DNA of 43,437 nt from CAZNYN01 sp964422205 (GTDB lineage Bacteria > Synergistota > Synergistia > Synergistales > Synergistaceae). A model generated the notes under the pieces. That model had not been told where the DNA came from. It saw nothing but the letters and a program-made list of their open reading frames with translations, and did no database searches. How positions within the stretch are numbered: the stretch's first letter is position 1; each line of letters opens with the position of its first letter. The translations under genes were made by a program, and so were the position numbers. Shown here in pieces: positions 1 to 7,870 of this stretch. The DNA lies in contig CAYRAI010000019.1 of assembly GCA_964422205.1 (NCBI GenBank), forward strand, positions 1-43,437, in the 5' to 3' direction.

Positions 1-120
1 ATCGTCGAGACCGTCTAAAATTTTCACCGCCCCGGACGGGCTGTAGCAAATTTTGGCAGCGGCTGCGACAATTTTTGCGGCATCAGGAGTACTTGCAATC
101 AATTTAACAAAAACAGACAC
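1..120 (-). CDS. thyX: FAD-dependent thymidylate synthase ThyX, N-terminal part only (runs off the window)
   Basis: The 40 codons visible, read leftwards from a GTG at 120, include TPDAAKIVAAAAKICYSP, the typical N-terminal signature of ThyX (beta strand, then the helix ending in the CYS motif). A strong ribosome-binding site, gggaggtgg, lies just before the GTG. ThyX makes dTMP from dUMP using methylene-tetrahydrofolate and FADH2 and replaces ThyA in many anaerobes. The catalytic RHR motif lies outside the window, so the call rests on the N-terminus alone. It follows rpmE on the same strand but is separated from it by a terminator. Confidence 0.75.
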   Translation of the reverse strand, partial: MSVFVKLIASTPDAAKIVAAAAKICYSPSGAVKILDGLDD

Positions 121-157
121 ATCTCCACCTCCCGGTTATCATATTTAAATTCATAGC

Positions 158-190
158 AGAAAAAAGAGGGGAGCCGGCTAGCTCCCCTCT
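158..190 (-). terminator. Intrinsic terminator of rpmE
   Basis: A perfect 10-bp stem (165-174 with 181-190, arms agaggggagc and gctcccctct) with a 6-base loop. On the minus strand it is followed by a run of six T. It sits 14 bases beyond the rpmE stop codon and separates rpmE from thyX. Confidence 0.92.
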
Positions 191-203
191 CGTGTGTAAA
201 AAG

Positions 204-440
204 CTATTCGCCTGTTGCTTCGACGTTCTTCTGTCCGTAATTGACGCCGGCGTACTTCTGACGGAACTTTTCGAGGCGTCCGGCTTCGATGACGCGGCCC
301 TTCTTGCCTGTGTAGAAAGGATGGCATGCGTTGCAGATCGAAACTCTCATGTCGCCTATAGTTGACCTGGTTTCAAATGTATTGCCGCAGGCGCAGGTCA
401 CCTTGCAGTCTTCATATTTCGGGTGGATGTCCTTTTTCAA
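204..440 (-). CDS. rpmE: 50S ribosomal protein L31 (zinc-binding form)
   Basis: A 78-residue protein that opens MKKDIHPKYEDCKVTCACG and continues with SICNACHPFYTGK, the L31 signature. The cysteines (Cys-x-Cys near residue 17 and Cys-x-x-Cys near 37) identify the zinc-containing form rather than the zinc-free paralogue. L31 binds the central protuberance of the large subunit and bridges to the small subunit. The start is a TTG at 440 with ggaggtg seven bases upstream. It is transcribed alone, from its own promoter to a strong terminator. The C-terminal tail beyond the fold is slightly extended and polar. Confidence 0.97.
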   Translation of the reverse strand: MKKDIHPKYEDCKVTCACGNTFETRSTIGDMRVSICNACHPFYTGKKGRVIEAGRLEKFRQKYAGVNYGQKNVEATGE

Positions 441-487
441 TGTATTGCACCTCCAGATGTTCTTGTACGTCTAACATACAGCAATAT

Positions 488-516
488 ATTATATGGTACG
501 ATTGCGAAAGACGCAA
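488..516 (-). promoter_or_regulatory. Sigma70-type promoter of rpmE
   Basis: Minus-strand -35 TTGCGT (511-516), a 17-base spacer and -10 TATAAT (488-493), about 50 bases upstream of the rpmE TTG start. The remaining part of the 441-577 gap shows no clear polA terminator. Confidence 0.75.
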
Positions 517-577
517 GAGTTCTAACGTAACTTTATATTCAATATCATATTGGTTTTTTCATTTTTGAACACGGTTT

Positions 578-3157
578 TTATACTGAACTTAGAGAGCATC
601 CCCTCTTTGCCTCTACTTTTACGGGCACAGAGAGTACATCCACTCCCTGCATGACCTCAATCAGCCTCTTTTCCACTTTGTCCGCTTCGGATGTCTGGCA
701 TTCGCAAACGATGGAATCATGTATCTGCAAAATCGCGGCAGCTCCCGGAAATTCATCTTTCAGGACTTTTTCAAAGCGCATAAGTGCGATTTTTGCTATG
801 TCGGACGCCGTGCTCTGTATTGGGGTGTTAACTGCAACTCTGTCTATAGGGTTGTTTCCGCGTCCTTCGATGGTTGAGACTTCGGACAGTGGCCTCCTGC
901 GTCCGAAGAGAGAGACTGCATAGCCTTTCGCCTTAGCATCGCCGATGCTGTCCGCAATATACTCCCTCACTTTCGGAAGTACGCTGAAATACCTATTCAC
1001 CATTTTCACAGCCTGAGGACGCGGAATGCCCAGCCTCTGAGCAAGGCCGTGAGCGCTCATGCCGTATATAAGTCCGAAATTTACAACCTTTGCAAATCGC
1101 CTCTGCTCCGCCGTTATATCTTCGGGAGAGAGTCCGAACACCCATGAAGCTGTCTCCATGTGAACGTCCCGCCCCTCGTTGAAGGCGTTTATAAGGCGTT
1201 CTTCGCCGGAAAGGTGAGCCAAAACTCTGAGCTCTATCTGCGAGTAGTCGGCGGAGACAAATATATTTCCCTCTGACGGAACAAAGCAGCTTCTGAATTT
1301 CGAAGCCCATTCTCCGAAAACGGGCATGTTCTGCACATTCGGGTCTCTGCTTGCCAGACGCCCAGTTCCAGTTGCCAAGTGGTCAAACGTAGAGTGGATT
1401 CTTCCGTCCCCGGATGATGATAATTTCAAAAACGGCTGAACAAAGCCGCTCAGTATCTTTGACTCCTCCCTGTACTCCATGAGCTTCTTGGGAACATCGC
1501 AAAGAGGCTCGGGCATAGATGCAAGCTCCTCAAGGACGCTTGCATCGGTAGAGAATCCAGTCGCAGTCTTTTTTATGGGAGGCAGGTTCAGACGCTCAAA
1601 CAACAGCCACGCAACCTGCTTCGGAGAGTTAAGGTTGATTTTTTCTCCCGCCATCTCGGCAAGAGATTCCTCCGCTGACACAATCTTGCATGCAAGTTCC
1701 TTTTCAAGAGCCAAGAGAGCCTCTCTGTCTGCCTTAAATCCTCGCTTTTGAAGATTTGAAAGCACTTTTGCCAGTGGCATATCCAGTTCGTACATAAGAC
1801 CGTAAAGCTCTGACACCTCAAGCTGCGGCTTAAATATTCTCCAAAGTCCGAAAAGCATGGGGGCTAACGCACGTCCCTGAGGCAGGTCAAATCCGACTGT
1901 TTTTTTGACTGCGGCGCCCCCCCTGTCAGGGTGAAGCAGATAGTGTGCGTTTTCGATATCTATGATTCTTTCCGTCGGCGGCAGAGGCAGAGAATACTCG
2001 GCGAGAATAGCTCTGTAGCCGTAGAGAAGCAGCGTTCCATGCTCACACCATTTTCGGAAGAGTTCCTCGTCTGCTTCTGTGTCGGAGCAAAACGAGGCTG
2101 TATTCTCATTTTCGTCGGAAATCCAAAAAATATTTTTTTCATGCTCGTCGCTGGATAGAGCAAGAACGTCCGAAGAGAGCAGATCTTTAAATATTGCTTC
2201 GTGCTCTTCAATATTGTTTAAGGAAGAAAAATCGTCCTCTCCTCCTTTTGATATCTCTGATTTTTTCGGGGACGGCACTTTATTTTCTGCCATCGCCCCG
2301 TCAAGTTCAAAACGCTTTAAAATCTTTTTAAGCCCCAGTTTACGGCACATGGAGGATAGAGCTTCTGCATCTGGAGGGCTCATAACAAGCTGCTCCGACG
2401 GCACATGCTCAGTCTCCTGAGGAACGACGAGGGAGCGGCTTATAAAAGCCTGCTCGCGCCCGTCTTCGAGCTTCGCCCTGCGCCCCTTCGGAATCTCCTC
2501 CGTGTGCTCATATATCGCTTCGAGAGCTCCGTATTTAGAAATAAGCTCCTTGGCTGTCTTCTCCCCTATTCCCGGAACTCCAGGTATATTGTCGATATTA
2601 TCTCCGAGCAGAGCGAGATAATCCGCCATCAGAGGAGGCTTAAAGCCATATTCCTCTTCAAAGGCGGAAGCGTCATAAATTTTAAATTCGCTTACACCCT
2701 TTGTCGGCCTCATTACAGAGACATTTTCATCTATTACCTGAAACAAGTCTTTATCCGCAGAGAGAATGGTAACGTCAAAATCAAGCAGTGCGGAATTCTT
2801 GGCTGTGGATACTATATAATCGTCCGCTTCCATTCCGTCCCTGATAAATACCGGAACGCCCATAAGTTTGCTTATATCTATTATCATGGGAATCTGAACT
2901 TTAAAACCTTCGGGAGTTGGTTTCCTTCCTTCCTTATACGCCTTGAACATCTCATGTCTTCTCGTCGGGCCTTTCGGGTCAAAAAAGAGCCCCAGTGCGT
3001 CAGGTTTAAACTCGTCAATACACTTAATAAGCATATTTGTGAAACCTACAATAGCATTGGTAGGAGTTCCGTCAGACGCGGCAAGAGTCTCGGGCAGTGC
3101 GTAAAAACCTCTGAACGCCAATCCGTGTCCGTCAATCAGCAATAATTTCTTTTTCAT
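578..3157 (-). CDS. polA: DNA polymerase I
   Basis: A 859-residue family A polymerase for Okazaki fragment maturation and repair synthesis. The N-terminal 5'-nuclease domain (about 1-300) shows LLIDGHGLAFRGFYALP, DGMEADDYIVSTAK and GDNIDNIPGVPGIGEKTAKE. The polymerase domain (about 470-859) carries motif A SADYSQIELRVLAH, motif B RRFAKVVNFGLIYGMS and motif C QIHDSIVCE. The middle region (about 310-460) is the 3'-5' exonuclease fold, but its metal-binding acids are not recognisable: where the family has FDTE there is LSSDE, and the later Asp motifs are missing. Proofreading is probably lost, as in Taq polymerase. I chose the ATG at 3157 over a TTG at 3166 because of its better spacing to agagg. 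Confidence 0.97.
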   Translation of the reverse strand: MKKKLLLIDGHGLAFRGFYALPETLAASDGTPTNAIVGFTNMLIKCIDEFKPDALGLFFDPKGPTRRHEMFKAYKEGRKPTPEGFKVQIPMIIDISKLMGVPVFIRDGMEADDYIVSTAKNSALLDFDVTILSADKDLFQVIDENVSVMRPTKGVSEFKIYDASAFEEEYGFKPPLMADYLALLGDNIDNIPGVPGIGEKTAKELISKYGALEAIYEHTEEIPKGRRAKLEDGREQAFISRSLVVPQETEHVPSEQLVMSPPDAEALSSMCRKLGLKKILKRFELDGAMAENKVPSPKKSEISKGGEDDFSSLNNIEEHEAIFKDLLSSDVLALSSDEHEKNIFWISDENENTASFCSDTEADEELFRKWCEHGTLLLYGYRAILAEYSLPLPPTERIIDIENAHYLLHPDRGGAAVKKTVGFDLPQGRALAPMLFGLWRIFKPQLEVSELYGLMYELDMPLAKVLSNLQKRGFKADREALLALEKELACKIVSAEESLAEMAGEKINLNSPKQVAWLLFERLNLPPIKKTATGFSTDASVLEELASMPEPLCDVPKKLMEYREESKILSGFVQPFLKLSSSGDGRIHSTFDHLATGTGRLASRDPNVQNMPVFGEWASKFRSCFVPSEGNIFVSADYSQIELRVLAHLSGEERLINAFNEGRDVHMETASWVFGLSPEDITAEQRRFAKVVNFGLIYGMSAHGLAQRLGIPRPQAVKMVNRYFSVLPKVREYIADSIGDAKAKGYAVSLFGRRRPLSEVSTIEGRGNNPIDRVAVNTPIQSTASDIAKIALMRFEKVLKDEFPGAAAILQIHDSIVCECQTSEADKVEKRLIEVMQGVDVLSVPVKVEAKRGCSLSSV

Positions 3158-3336
3158 TTCAATCAATCCTCTTATGCGTTACGTACTTTTTTGTTGCGCA
3201 TGTTTACGGCAGATGGTACGATTATAGCCTTTTTGCGGCGCGATATTGTATAATCATTTATTATTGTTCCGCATAATCCGCGGCACGCCGTATAATTGCC
3301 GCCTGCATAGTATTATAGCCTAACGGAGGTCTAAAT

Positions 3337-4680
3337 ATGACAGATAAAGTACGTGTAAGATTCGCACCCAGCCCAACAGGCTCACTCCATATAGGAGGAG
3401 CACACACAGCCCTCTTTAACTGGCTCTGGGCAAGACACACAGGGGGAACATTCGTTCTCCGCATTGAAGACACAGACAGAGAGCGCTCAACTGCAGAATA
3501 TGAGCAGACTATCATGGACGGCATGAGATGGATGGGACTGGACTGGGACGAAGGCCCAGACAAGGGCGGAGAGTACGGCCCATACCGCCAGTCGGAGAGA
3601 ATGGACTCATACCGCAAGTATGCCAATATACTTCTTGAATCGGGCATGGCTTACGAGCAGGACGGAGCAGTATTTTTTAAAGTTCCGGCAGGCAAAAAAC
3701 TCGCTTTTGACGATGCAGTCTACGGACATATTGAAGTCATGAGCGAAAACGCCTCAGTAAACCAGGACGGGACAATCAAAGACATAGTTATAATAAAAAA
3801 AGACGGAATGCCCACATACAACTACGCAGTTGTCATTGACGACCACACAATGGACATCAACACGGTAATCCGCGGAGAGGACCACATAATAAACACGCCG
3901 AAACAGCTTCTCATATATGACGCTCTCGGCTTTGAGGCTCCTACCTTTGCCCACCTGCCAATGATACTCGGCAAAAACAAGAAAAAACTTTCAAAGCGCG
4001 ACGGTGCCACAAGCGTCTTCGAATACAACGATTTGGGATATCTGCCCGACGGAGTATTCAACTTCCTGGCCCTGCTCGGCTGGTCTCCGAGAAACGGACA
4101 GGAAATATTCTCAAGAGACGAAGCAGTCGAGCTCTTTGACATAGCCAATGTCACAAAAAAAGCCGCTGTCCTTGATATAGACAAGCTGAACCACATAAAT
4201 CAAGAACAGATGAAAATTATGGACCCATACAAGCTCCTCAAAGTAATACGCCCGTTCTGGGAGCAGATGGGACTTAACATTAGCTCCTTCTCCGATGATT
4301 ATCTCGCTTCGTCTCTGAAGACAATGGGCGGAAGAGGGCAGACAACAATACAGGTCTCAGAATACAGCGACTACTTCATAACCTTTGACGCGGTAAAAGA
4401 ACGCTACGACGGCTCAGACTTAAAAGAAGAACTTAAGCCCAAGCTCAAAGCGATATACAATGACCTTCTCGCAAACTGGAAAGATGGTACACCTGAGCAC
4501 CTTGAAGAAGCGGCGAAAGAAATCTTCGCTTCGCACGAGAGCAGCATGAAAGAATCCGCTACACCGCTTCGCTGGGTGCTTACGGGACGCAAGGTAAGCC
4601 CCGGAGTATTTGAAGTCGCATCTCAGCTCGGCTTGGAAGAGTGCCGCAGAAGGCTGAACTACTACGGCTTAGCCGACTAA
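3337..4680 (+). CDS. gltX: Glutamyl-tRNA synthetase
   Basis: A 447-residue class Ic aminoacyl-tRNA synthetase that charges tRNA-Glu. The N-terminus has FAPSPTGSLHIGGAHTALFN (HIGH motif as HIGG) and the KMSKS loop is KLSKRDGA near residue 215. The C-terminal anticodon-binding helical domain is present and ends normally; the protein is slightly shorter than usual. It stands alone on the plus strand between polA and glnS, facing glnS tail to tail. A clear ribosome-binding site, cggagg, precedes the ATG. Because a separate GlnRS is present, a discriminating GluRS that ignores tRNA-Gln is likely, though specificity cannot be read from the sequence alone. Confidence 0.97.
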   Translation: MTDKVRVRFAPSPTGSLHIGGAHTALFNWLWARHTGGTFVLRIEDTDRERSTAEYEQTIMDGMRWMGLDWDEGPDKGGEYGPYRQSERMDSYRKYANILLESGMAYEQDGAVFFKVPAGKKLAFDDAVYGHIEVMSENASVNQDGTIKDIVIIKKDGMPTYNYAVVIDDHTMDINTVIRGEDHIINTPKQLLIYDALGFEAPTFAHLPMILGKNKKKLSKRDGATSVFEYNDLGYLPDGVFNFLALLGWSPRNGQEIFSRDEAVELFDIANVTKKAAVLDIDKLNHINQEQMKIMDPYKLLKVIRPFWEQMGLNISSFSDDYLASSLKTMGGRGQTTIQVSEYSDYFITFDAVKERYDGSDLKEELKPKLKAIYNDLLANWKDGTPEHLEEAAKEIFASHESSMKESATPLRWVLTGRKVSPGVFEVASQLGLEECRRRLNYYGLAD

Positions 4681-4703
4681 AATTTTACATCAGGCAAAAA
4701 TAT

Positions 4704-4733
4704 GAGGAGCTCGGATTTTACTTCGAGCTCCTC
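4704..4733. terminator. Bidirectional terminator between gltX and glnS
   Basis: A perfect 10-bp stem (4704-4713 with 4724-4733, arms gaggagctcg and cgagctcctc) in the short gap between two convergent genes. A T-rich tract follows on the plus side, and an A-rich stretch precedes it, giving T residues on the minus strand. Confidence 0.85.
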
Positions 4734-4760
4734 TCTTTATATTATATCTTCCTAAACTTG

Positions 4761-6437
4761 CTACTGCTTCTTCTGCTCTTTGCCCCACGAATCCTTTAGT
4801 GATACAGTCAGATTAAAGACGGGGGTTTCCTCCGTACTTTCCTTGTCCGCGCAGAAATAGCCGTGGCGCAGGAACTGGAACTTATCAAGAGGCTTCGCCT
4901 TTGCTATTACAGGCTCTACAAGAGCGTCTGCCAGAGTGACAAGTGAGTTTGGATTCAGATAGTCCTTGTAATCCTTGCCTTCTTCCATATCACCCATATT
5001 GCGCAGAGTAAAGAGATGGTCATAAAGATTTACCTTCGCTCTTACGGAATCAGCCTCTGATGCCCAATGCAGAGTGCCCTTTATCTTTCTGCCGTCTGGG
5101 GCATCGCCGCCTCTGCTCTCCATATCCACGGTGCAGTGCAGTTCTGTAACTTCTCCATCACTGTTCTTAATGACATCTTTGCACTTTATGATATAAGCGT
5201 ATTTGAGGCGCACTTCCTTATCGGGAGCAAGTCGGAAGAAACCTTTGACAGGTTCTTCCATAAAGTCCTCACGCTCTATATATACAACCTTGCCTATCTT
5301 AACTGTACGGCTTCCCGCGGCGGCGTCTTCGGGATTATTCTCCGCAGGCAGCTCATCGACAAAATCATCGGGCCAGTTTTCAAGGACAACTTTCAGAGGA
5401 CGGAGAACGGCCATACCGCGCTGAGCCGTCTTATTAAGCTCCTCTCTCAGACAGTGATGAAGAAGTTCAACCTCCACCATACTGTCGGACTTTGCTACTC
5501 CTATCTCTTTGCAGAAGCGTCTGATCGACTCTGGTGTGTAGCCTCTGCGTCTGAACCCAGAAATAGTCGGCATTCTGGGGTCATCCCAGCCTGAGACTAT
5601 GCCGGTGGTTACAAGCTCCAGCAGCTTTCTCTTGCTCATAACAGTATATGTAATGTTCAGCCTTGCAAACTCATACTGGTGCGGAGTGTGCGGCGTACTG
5701 ACATTCGCTATAAACCAGTCATAGAGAGGCCTGTGATCCTGGAACTCCAATGTGCATATTGAGTGTGTAACGCCCTCTATTGCATCCTCATAGCCGTGAG
5801 CGAAGTCATACATGGGATAGACGCACCACTTGTCCCCCGTCCTGTGGTGGGGGCGCTTGAGTATGCGGTATATTACAGGGTCGCGCATATTGAGATTATT
5901 ACTGCTCATATCAATCTTAGCGCGGAGAACGTGAGAACCCTCCTCAAACTCGCCGTTAGTCATGCGTGTGAAAAGATCGAGATTCTCCTCCACGCTTCTT
6001 TCGCGGAAAGGCGAATCCGTGCCACGTTTTGTCAAGGTGCCTCTGTTTTCTCTTATATCGTCGGCTGATTGATCATCGACGTAAGCCTTGCCAGACTTTA
6101 TAAGCTCAAGAGCCCACTTGTAAAATGTGTCAAAATAGTCAGACGCATAACGAAGATTTGCCCAGTTAAAACCGAGCCACTTGACATCGTTCATTATAGA
6201 CTCGACATACTCGGTCTCTTCCTTAGCCGGGTTTGTGTCGTCAAAGCGAAGATTACACTTGCCTCCGAAAGCTTCGGCCAGTCCGAAGTTAAGACATATT
6301 GATTTGGCGTGACCTATGTGAAGATAACCATTAGGTTCGGGCGGAAATCTCGTCGTCACAGATTTAACAATGCCCTCGTCAATGTCCTTTTTAATTATTT
6401 CTTCAAGAAAATTAAGACTCTTAGCAGCTTCAGCCAT
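4761..6437 (-). CDS. glnS: Glutaminyl-tRNA synthetase
   Basis: A 558-residue class Ic synthetase that charges tRNA-Gln directly. The catalytic domain has RFPPEPNGYLHIGHAKSICL (HIGH) and VMSKRKLLELV (KMSKS), with the GlnRS-type connective regions NLRFDDTNPAKEETEYV and HGYEDAIEGVTHSICTLEF. The C-terminal two beta-barrel anticodon-binding domains are present (TVKIGKVVYIEREDF region). Length matches bacterial GlnRS. The ATG at 6437 follows ggaggt and is preferred to an upstream TTG. It has its own promoter, so it is probably monocistronic. A bacterium with GlnRS does not need the amidotransferase route for Gln-tRNA. Confidence 0.97.
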   Translation of the reverse strand: MAEAAKSLNFLEEIIKKDIDEGIVKSVTTRFPPEPNGYLHIGHAKSICLNFGLAEAFGGKCNLRFDDTNPAKEETEYVESIMNDVKWLGFNWANLRYASDYFDTFYKWALELIKSGKAYVDDQSADDIRENRGTLTKRGTDSPFRERSVEENLDLFTRMTNGEFEEGSHVLRAKIDMSSNNLNMRDPVIYRILKRPHHRTGDKWCVYPMYDFAHGYEDAIEGVTHSICTLEFQDHRPLYDWFIANVSTPHTPHQYEFARLNITYTVMSKRKLLELVTTGIVSGWDDPRMPTISGFRRRGYTPESIRRFCKEIGVAKSDSMVEVELLHHCLREELNKTAQRGMAVLRPLKVVLENWPDDFVDELPAENNPEDAAAGSRTVKIGKVVYIEREDFMEEPVKGFFRLAPDKEVRLKYAYIIKCKDVIKNSDGEVTELHCTVDMESRGGDAPDGRKIKGTLHWASEADSVRAKVNLYDHLFTLRNMGDMEEGKDYKDYLNPNSLVTLADALVEPVIAKAKPLDKFQFLRHGYFCADKESTEETPVFNLTVSLKDSWGKEQKKQ

Positions 6438-6467
6438 TATTGTCCCTACCTCCAGCAAAACTTTTTC

Positions 6468-6496
6468 TCTATAAACTTTATGATTTTATCACGCAA
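6468..6496 (-). promoter_or_regulatory. Sigma70-type promoter of glnS
   Basis: Minus-strand -35 TTGCGT (6491-6496), 17-base spacer and -10 TATAGA (6468-6473), about 30 bases before the glnS start. The -35 is the same hexamer as at rpmE. Confidence 0.65.
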
Positions 6497-6532
6497 ACCC
6501 TTATAACGGGAGCTGTTCGGTAAATTATACTC

Positions 6533-7549
6533 CTAAAATGCCGCTATTTCGGATGAGATAATATACACCTCATGCAGTATCAGAGCTGCAGCGGCGAGAG
6601 AGGCGGCCGGCACAAAGAATGCGGAGACTGAAGATGGAAGTCTCCTCTCTATTGCATCAAAAAGCAGCCATGATAAATTTACAAGCACAACACGCGCAAA
6701 TATAACAACCAGCCAGAAAACCAGAAAATTAATAATCTGAGCATTCCACGAGAGATAAGAGCCACCTGAGAGGAGCGCAAAATCCCCCAAAGGGAAAAAC
6801 ATATTTACAACAAGTACTATCACAATAAATGAACGGAATATGCCCCTTAACTGAAGCATTGTTCTCGGGCATCCCTGATATGCCGGCATTTCGCCTTCGT
6901 CAAATGGCAAAGTACCGTCAATAACATCCCTGTGCGGAATTTGAGTAAAAATAAGAAATATAAAAATAATAACCCCTGTCAAGCCGCCGGCTCCTAAATC
7001 AGCAAATTTCTGTGACAGAGAAAAAGCATTCAAGCTGAAAGCATCTCCGCTTCCGCCTCCTGCTTCAAAAAATGCCGCGGTCGAAATTATAAAAGAAACC
7101 AGAGGTACCAAGACAAGAAAGGATTCCTTTATGCACTTATTGGCAGCAAGCCCCGCCTCCTTTGTACCGAGAGAATAGACAGTGCTTATCGCTATCACTT
7201 CGGAAAGCATATAAAATTGGAGTATCTGCAGAACATCCGCCCCGTTTTCCATAATCGGAATCAAAGTACAAAACGGTATAGCCGCGCACACAGGCATCAA
7301 AGCGGCAAAAGAGAGGGCGGGCCCGTAAAGGGAGAGAGGCATATTCGCAGACTCTGGAAGAATTATCTTTCTTCTATACGATGCAGCCAGCCTCTTCATC
7401 AAAGACTGAGCTCTCGGCGATACGGAATCTCTTATAAAGACAGACAGAATAGGGCGGCACAGAGATTCAGCCGCAATACCCACGGCAGATATCGCGAACA
7501 TGAGAAGTAAAGACATAAGATATTTAGCGGCTGTAATAATTAAGAGCAT
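6533..7549 (-). CDS. NuoH/HyfC-like integral membrane protein (respiratory-chain NADH dehydrogenase subunit 1 family)
   Basis: A 338-residue, very hydrophobic protein with about eight predicted membrane segments. The cytoplasmic loop IPHRDVIDGTLPFDEGEMPA resembles the 'PFDLPEAE' loop of NuoH and its hydrogenase counterparts HyfC/EchB, which is why I place it in that family; similarity elsewhere is weak. In complex I and energy-converting hydrogenases this subunit couples the hydrophilic redox arm to the membrane arm. Here no redox subunit is present nearby. It is last in a minus-strand operon after cbiQ, cbiO and a split antiporter-like protein. The ATG at 7549 is preferred over TTG at 7552. 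Function in this context is unknown. Confidence 0.7.
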   Translation of the reverse strand: MLLIITAAKYLMSLLLMFAISAVGIAAESLCRPILSVFIRDSVSPRAQSLMKRLAASYRRKIILPESANMPLSLYGPALSFAALMPVCAAIPFCTLIPIMENGADVLQILQFYMLSEVIAISTVYSLGTKEAGLAANKCIKESFLVLVPLVSFIISTAAFFEAGGGSGDAFSLNAFSLSQKFADLGAGGLTGVIIFIFLIFTQIPHRDVIDGTLPFDEGEMPAYQGCPRTMLQLRGIFRSFIVIVLVVNMFFPLGDFALLSGGSYLSWNAQIINFLVFWLVVIFARVVLVNLSWLLFDAIERRLPSSVSAFFVPAASLAAAALILHEVYIISSEIAAF

Positions 7550-7570
7550 CAAAATAAAACACCTCGGCTA

Positions 7571-7870
7571 TCATTTAGAAAAAACAGCGACAACAAACAA
7601 AAATGTCAGCACAAGCACAGAAATAAGATGCCCGGGCCCCCATTTTTTCCACGGAGAGATACATTCGTTTAAAAAATGCAAAGACGCGTCCCAAAATGGA
7701 TCTATTGGAAGAGTGCGATCAATTCTCTCCCCAATGTCAACACAACGTCCGCCGCGTTTTTTCGCGGTTCTGGTAATAAACAAAGAAAGTATAATTGCCG
7801 ACAGAACAAAGACCATAAGCCACGCATGGAGATTCCAAACAAAATATCCGGTAGTCAGGCGAAATATCAC
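7571..7870 (-). CDS. Small membrane protein resembling the C-terminal end of NuoL/HyfB-type subunits
   Basis: A 99-residue protein with two membrane segments (about 12-32 and 80-97) flanking a polar region containing ERIDRTLPIDPFWDASLHF. That layout (polar amphipathic stretch then one final helix) is what one sees at the C-terminus of NuoL/HyfB proteins. The GTG start overlaps the stop of the preceding gene (GTGA) with gaggggt upstream, so the two are translationally coupled. Together they would make a protein of about 634 residues, close to full HyfB size. Either the gene has split or this is a genuine separate subunit. No homology search was possible. Confidence 0.6.
   Translation of the reverse strand: MIFRLTTGYFVWNLHAWLMVFVLSAIILSLFITRTAKKRGGRCVDIGERIDRTLPIDPFWDASLHFLNECISPWKKWGPGHLISVLVLTFLFVVAVFSK

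Noticed and set aside
2405..3145. 246-codon open frame on the plus strand opposite polA
   Set aside because: Lies wholly within polA, has no family text and no ribosome-binding site; it is a shadow of the real gene.
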